NCBI RefSeq assembly: GCF_900103955.1
Contig: NZ_FNIL01000008.1
Span: forward strand, 62,001-126,000
Reading direction: 5' to 3'
DNA length: 64,000 nucleotides
Origin: Alkalicoccus daliensis
GTDB taxonomy: Bacteria > Bacillota > Bacilli > Bacillales > Salisediminibacteriaceae
The translations under genes were made by a program, and so were the position numbers. Within the stretch, counting starts at the first letter, position 1. Each line of letters starts with the position of its first letter. Below the pieces are notes generated by a model. It was not told the origin of the DNA. It did no database searches and saw only the letters and a list, made by a program, of their open reading frames with translations. Shown here piece after piece: positions 60,508 through 64,000 of the stretch.

Positions 60508-61974
60508 ATGAAAAAAATGTTTATCAACGGTGAGTGGACCGAAGGACAGGCTGGAGCCGCGCGGGAAATTATCAATCCGTTTAATCAGGAAATCATAGAC
60601 ACTGTAACAGAAGGCGATGAGCAGGATGTAAAGCAGGCAGTGGCTGCTGCGAGACATGCATTCGACAAGGGAGAATGGACCGCTGTCACTGCTGCAAAGA
60701 GAGGGGAACTTCTGTACAGAACAGCCGGACTTATTGAGAGAGATATACAGGAACTGATGAAACTGGAAACTCTCGATACAGGTAAAACGCTGACAGAAAG
60801 TGAAGCAGATATGCAGGATATTGCAGGAGTCTTCCGCTATTATGCTGGACTTGCAGATAAACATGGCGGAAAGATAATCGATTCTCCGATACCAAATTCC
60901 ACTAGCAAAGTAGTCAGAGAGCCAGTAGGTGTATGTGGACAGATCACTCCCTGGAACTATCCGCTGCTGCAGGCGGCCTGGAAGCTCGCACCGGCACTTG
61001 CTGCAGGGAATACGTTAGTTATGAAGCCAAGTGAAATTACTCCCCTGACTACTATTAAAGTATTTGAGCTGATGGAAGAAGCAGGCTTCCCAAAAGGTGT
61101 CATAAATCTTGTACTGGGCCCAGGTCATACTGTGGGAAACGAGCTTGCAGAAAATCACTTGATAGACATGGTTTCCTTTACCGGAGGCATAGAAACAGGA
61201 AAGAAAATTATGCAGGCAGCGAGTACGAATGTTAAAAAACTTGCACTTGAGCTTGGCGGGAAAAATCCGAATATTGTATTTGCAGACTGTGACTTTGAAA
61301 CAGCAGTCGATCAGGCGCTGAATGCAGTATTTTTTCATGCAGGCCAGGTGTGTTCAGCCGGGACAAGGCTTATCATTGAAGATTCTCTTCACGATCAGTT
61401 TACAGCTGCCCTTGTAAAGCGGGTGAAAAATATTAAACTCGGAGATGGAATGAAGAAAGATACAGCGTCCGGTCCGATGATTTCGGCGGAGCATAGAGAA
61501 AAAGTCAGAAGTTTTGTTGAAGTTGGAAAAGCGGAAGGGGCAGCATTGATTGCAGGAGGTAAATATCCGGAAGACCCCGAGCTGCAGCATGGCTTTTTCT
61601 TTTTGCCGACCATTTTCACCGACTGCTCTTCAGAAATGAGAATCGTCCAGGAAGAAGTCTTCGGTCCGGTGTTAACCGTAGAGCGGTTCCATACGGAAGA
61701 AGAAGCGCTGCGTCTGGCAAACGACTCCATATACGGCCTGGCAGGAGCAGTCTGGACGACAGATATAGTGAAAGCGGAAAGGGCAGCCGCAAAACTCCGT
61801 ATGGGTACAGTATGGATCAATGATTTTCATCCGTATATTCCGCACGCTCCCTGGGGCGGTTACAAGCAGTCCGGAATCGGAAGAGAATTAGGAGAAACAG
61901 GGCTGGAAGAATACACGGAACAAAAACATATTTTTCAAAATATAAAACCGGCGGCACTCCACTGGTTTAAATAA
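60508..61974 (+). CDS. Aldehyde dehydrogenase, betaine aldehyde dehydrogenase-like (second copy)
   Basis: A 488-residue NAD-dependent aldehyde dehydrogenase, clearly the paralogue of the gene at 20184: the two share long stretches such as [16 protein letters not shown](A/S)[25 protein letters not shown] and the C-terminal [17 protein letters not shown]. Catalytic Glu248 and Cys282 are intact. GGGAGGC precedes the ATG. It lacks a GbsR-type operator, and sits 60 bases after the Rieske gene, so it belongs to the amidohydrolase cluster. Its substrate may be betaine aldehyde or another omega-trimethylamino or amino aldehyde. Confidence 0.9.
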   Translation: MKKMFINGEWTEGQAGAAREIINPFNQEIIDTVTEGDEQDVKQAVAAARHAFDKGEWTAVTAAKRGELLYRTAGLIERDIQELMKLETLDTGKTLTESEADMQDIAGVFRYYAGLADKHGGKIIDSPIPNSTSKVVREPVGVCGQITPWNYPLLQAAWKLAPALAAGNTLVMKPSEITPLTTIKVFELMEEAGFPKGVINLVLGPGHTVGNELAENHLIDMVSFTGGIETGKKIMQAASTNVKKLALELGGKNPNIVFADCDFETAVDQALNAVFFHAGQVCSAGTRLIIEDSLHDQFTAALVKRVKNIKLGDGMKKDTASGPMISAEHREKVRSFVEVGKAEGAALIAGGKYPEDPELQHGFFFLPTIFTDCSSEMRIVQEEVFGPVLTVERFHTEEEALRLANDSIYGLAGAVWTTDIVKAERAAAKLRMGTVWINDFHPYIPHAPWGGYKQSGIGRELGETGLEEYTEQKHIFQNIKPAALHWFK

Positions 61975-61994
61975 TCAAAGAGCAGGTGAAAAAA

Positions 61995-62978
61995 ATGAAA
62001 GATGAAGAAGTGTATGACCTTACGATTGTCGGCGGTGGGCCTGCAGGATTGTTCGCTGCTTTTTACGGTGGAATGAGGCAGATGAAAGTGAAAATCATTG
62101 ACAGTCTTCCTGAAATCGGCGGACAGCTTGCCACGCTTTATCCAGAAAAATATATTTATGATATCGCAGGTTATCCGAAAGTAATGGCGAAAGATCTGGT
62201 AGACAATCTTGCAGCCCAGGTAGCCCAGTTTGATACTCATATTGTTCTGGAAGAGGTTGTCGAGAATATCAGTAAAGGTGAAAAAGGGATTTTTTCGCTT
62301 ACTACTAATAAAGCAGATCATTATTCAAAAGCGGTTATTATTACTGCGGGAGCTGGTGCTTTTGAGCCGAGAAGACTGGCGTTATCGGATGCTTCGAAGT
62401 ATGAAGGGAAAAATCTGCACTATTTTGTTAATGATTTACAGTCTTTTGCAGGAAAGAAAGTGCTTATTTCAGGCGGTGGAGATTCGGCGGTCGACTGGGC
62501 ACTGATGCTGGAACCAGTTGCAGCAGAAGTAACGCTTGTGCACCGCAGAGAAAAATTCCGCTGTCATGAACACAGTGCAGAACTGCTGCGAAGCTCACGA
62601 GTAAAAATCAAAACTCCATGCACTATGGAGCGGCTGGTGGGAAATGATACGATAGAGCAAGTTGTACTAAAAGAAAAAGAAGGTATGGAAGAAGCTTTGG
62701 AGGTCGATGCTGTAATTGTTAATCACGGATTTGTATCATCTCTTGGCCCGATCAAAGACTGGGGCCTGCATATAGAAAAAAATACAATTCCGGTGAATTC
62801 CAAAATGGAAACAAACATAAAAGGGATTTACGCTTCCGGTGATATTGCCTCCTACGAAGGAAAAGTGAAGTTAATTGCAATCGGGTTCGGGGAAGCACCA
62901 ATTGCAGTTAATCATGCCAAATCGTACATAGATCCTGCTGCAAAACTCCAGCCAAAGCACAGTACAGCTATGTTTTAA
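61995..62978 (+). CDS. Ferredoxin-NADP+ reductase (YumC type)
   Basis: A 327-residue thioredoxin-reductase-like flavoprotein without the redox CxxC, as in the B. subtilis ferredoxin/flodoxin-NADP reductase YumC. FAD motif [18 protein letters not shown] at about 10-27, the [22 protein letters not shown] block, NADP motif [15 protein letters not shown], and the C-terminal [26 protein letters not shown] use ATG 61995, six bases after AGGTG. It follows the aldehyde dehydrogenase by 20 bases. It would pass electrons between NADPH and an iron-sulphur protein, possibly the Rieske protein two genes upstream. Confidence 0.92.
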   Translation: MKDEEVYDLTIVGGGPAGLFAAFYGGMRQMKVKIIDSLPEIGGQLATLYPEKYIYDIAGYPKVMAKDLVDNLAAQVAQFDTHIVLEEVVENISKGEKGIFSLTTNKADHYSKAVIITAGAGAFEPRRLALSDASKYEGKNLHYFVNDLQSFAGKKVLISGGGDSAVDWALMLEPVAAEVTLVHRREKFRCHEHSAELLRSSRVKIKTPCTMERLVGNDTIEQVVLKEKEGMEEALEVDAVIVNHGFVSSLGPIKDWGLHIEKNTIPVNSKMETNIKGIYASGDIASYEGKVKLIAIGFGEAPIAVNHAKSYIDPAAKLQPKHSTAMF

Positions 62979-63083
62979 TCCAGGTGGAAATTTTTTTTAT
63001 CTTATAGTAAGGTTAAATAATGTGTGTCATCAGCTTCCGGAAGTGGAAGGCAGTGAAATTAAACTAATCTGAAGGAGAGATCT

Positions 63084-64000
63084 ATGATTTTAAAAAGAAA
63101 GTATCTTACAGGAACAATTGGCATGACGAGTGTTCTGCTGCTGGCAGCATGCGGAAATGAAAATAACAATGCTGCAGAAGACAATACAGGAAATAATGAG
63201 ACAGAAGAATCGTCAGGGGAATCTATCGGCGAACAGGTGAATTATGAAATCGTGGGAATTGATCCAGGAACAGGAATTATGGATAATGCCGAGATTGCGA
63301 TTGAAGAATACGGCCTTGATGAAAACTGGTCCGTGCTCAGCAGCTCAGGTCCTGTGATGACTTCGGAATTAGGAAATGCGATCGAAGACGAAGAGCCGAT
63401 TATTGTTACTGGCTGGCAGCCACACTGGAAGTTCATGGAATATGACCTGAAATTTCTGGAAGATCCGGAGCTGGTCTTCGGGGAAGGAAATGATATTCAT
63501 ACTTTAGTACGCAACGGACTGCAGGAAGATCTGCCGGGAGCATATCAGGTAATTGACCAGTTTCACTGGGACATGAGTGATATGGAAGAAGTAATGGTAA
63601 TGGCAGAGGAAGAAGATACAGAAGTGGAAGAAGCTGCAAGACAGTGGATTGAAGAAAATGAAGAGCTTGTAGCGGAATGGACAGAAGGTGCAGAAGAAGG
63701 GGATGGCCAGGAAGTTGAATTTACGCTGGTAAACTGGGCGGACGCTGTTGCTGCAACCAATGTAGTAAGTGAAGTGCTGAAGGATCTGGGCTATGAAACC
63801 AATTTGGTAGAAGTAATGATCGACGCAATGTACGCCGGTCTTGCAACAGACGGAGCGGATGCAATGTTTGCTTCCTGGATGCCTGCGCAGCAGCAGTATT
63901 ATGATGACTATGAAGAAGACTTTGAAGACCTGGGTCCAAACACGGAAGGTACCAGAATTGGCCTGGTGGTCCCTGCCTATATGGATATTGATTCCATTGA
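63084..64000 (+). CDS. Glycine betaine-binding lipoprotein, B. subtilis OpuAC type (3' end outside window)
   Basis: At least 305 residues; the frame is still open at base 64000. The lipobox is LLLAAC in a signal peptide of about 23 residues, followed by an acidic linker. The order of the binding domain is permuted relative to the protein at 18213: YEIVGIDPGTGIMDNAEIAI and VTGWQPHWKFMEYDLKFLEDP come first, then VNWADAVAATNVVSEVLKDLGY and RIGLVVPAYMDI. This is the order of B. subtilis OpuAC. The Trp residues fit a betaine cage. AAGGAGAG precedes the ATG. It lies 105 bases after the ferredoxin reductase; ATPase and permease genes are not in view. Confidence 0.9.
   Translation, partial: MILKRKYLTGTIGMTSVLLLAACGNENNNAAEDNTGNNETEESSGESIGEQVNYEIVGIDPGTGIMDNAEIAIEEYGLDENWSVLSSSGPVMTSELGNAIEDEEPIIVTGWQPHWKFMEYDLKFLEDPELVFGEGNDIHTLVRNGLQEDLPGAYQVIDQFHWDMSDMEEVMVMAEEEDTEVEEAARQWIEENEELVAEWTEGAEEGDGQEVEFTLVNWADAVAATNVVSEVLKDLGYETNLVEVMIDAMYAGLATDGADAMFASWMPAQQQYYDDYEEDFEDLGPNTEGTRIGLVVPAYMDIDSI

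Noticed and set aside
62995-63060. GbsR operator before the second betaine-binding lipoprotein
   Set aside because: Only a half-site (GGTTAAATAATG) is present; the matching right arm is missing.
1-64000. tRNA, rRNA or prophage genes
   Set aside because: No cloverleaf-like, 16S/23S-like or phage structural sequences were recognised on either strand; a tRNA search program was not run.

Overview
The window looks like chromosome of a spore-forming, salt-adapted member of the Bacillaceae (Firmicutes). The signs are strong AGGAGG-type ribosome binding sites with frequent GTG/TTG starts, a GerW/YtfJ-type sporulation protein, a SAM-I riboswitch, class D sortase and NlpC/P60 hydrolases, very acidic secreted proteins, and several genes for the osmoprotectant glycine betaine. 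Genus cannot be fixed from the sequence alone; haloalkaliphilic relatives of Bacillus are the best guess. No rRNA, tRNA, phage or CRISPR-Cas was found.

Layout. 0-6.4 kb: end of a membrane protein gene, a betaine-homocysteine methyltransferase-like gene under a SAM riboswitch, an aldo/keto reductase, an alpha/beta hydrolase, an AEC transporter and a tRNA-dihydrouridine synthase. 6.6-8.9 kb: a hicB antitoxin gene whose hicA partner appears degraded and interrupted by a TnpB-only IS200/IS605-type element. 9-15.3 kb: small membrane protein, GerW-like protein, sbcD-sbcC, DUF1801 protein. 15.4-21.7 kb: the betaine synthesis locus, with a choline dehydrogenase-type GMC oxidoreductase, a betaine-binding lipoprotein, a GbsR repressor and betaine aldehyde dehydrogenase. 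All four promoters carry the same GTTAAAT-type dyad. 22.2-29.2 kb: a C4-dicarboxylate module (CitA/DcuS-type kinase, response regulator, malic enzyme, 2-hydroxycarboxylate transporter, PEP carboxykinase). 29.3-38.9 kb: gamma-glutamyltransferase lipoprotein, DUF418 protein, MBL hydrolase, Ca/Na antiporter, a PAS-PAS-GGDEF-EAL protein flanked by two related intergenic repeats, and an acidic lipoprotein. 39.7-43.4 kb: NamZ-NagZ peptidoglycan recycling pair. 43.7-52.8 kb: guanylate kinase-like protein, COG3910-type ATPase, an LPXTA acidic surface protein with its own class D sortase, a GH127 glycosidase, a DMT transporter, a TPR-like protein and an esterase. 53.4-55.2 kb: two near-identical NlpC/P60 genes, followed by an 0.7 kb composite array of degenerate ~20-bp repeats. 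56-64 kb: TetR regulator, DUF2294 protein, SDR, then a compact cluster (amidohydrolase, Rieske protein, second betaine aldehyde dehydrogenase-like enzyme, ferredoxin-NADP reductase, and a B. subtilis OpuAC-type betaine-binding lipoprotein running off the end).

The unifying theme is methylated-amine osmolytes. Choline can be oxidised to betaine under GbsR, betaine can be bound by two lipoproteins of different domain order, and betaine could donate a methyl group to homocysteine. The 59-64 kb cluster may oxidise a related compound. The least explained parts are that cluster, with four helix-phased 10-bp repeats upstream, and the composite repeat array at 55.2-55.9 kb.

All calls rest on reading the sequence and recalling families; no database search or folding program was run. 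Several start codons were moved to internal positions because a better ribosome binding site precedes them; these choices are explained in each entry.
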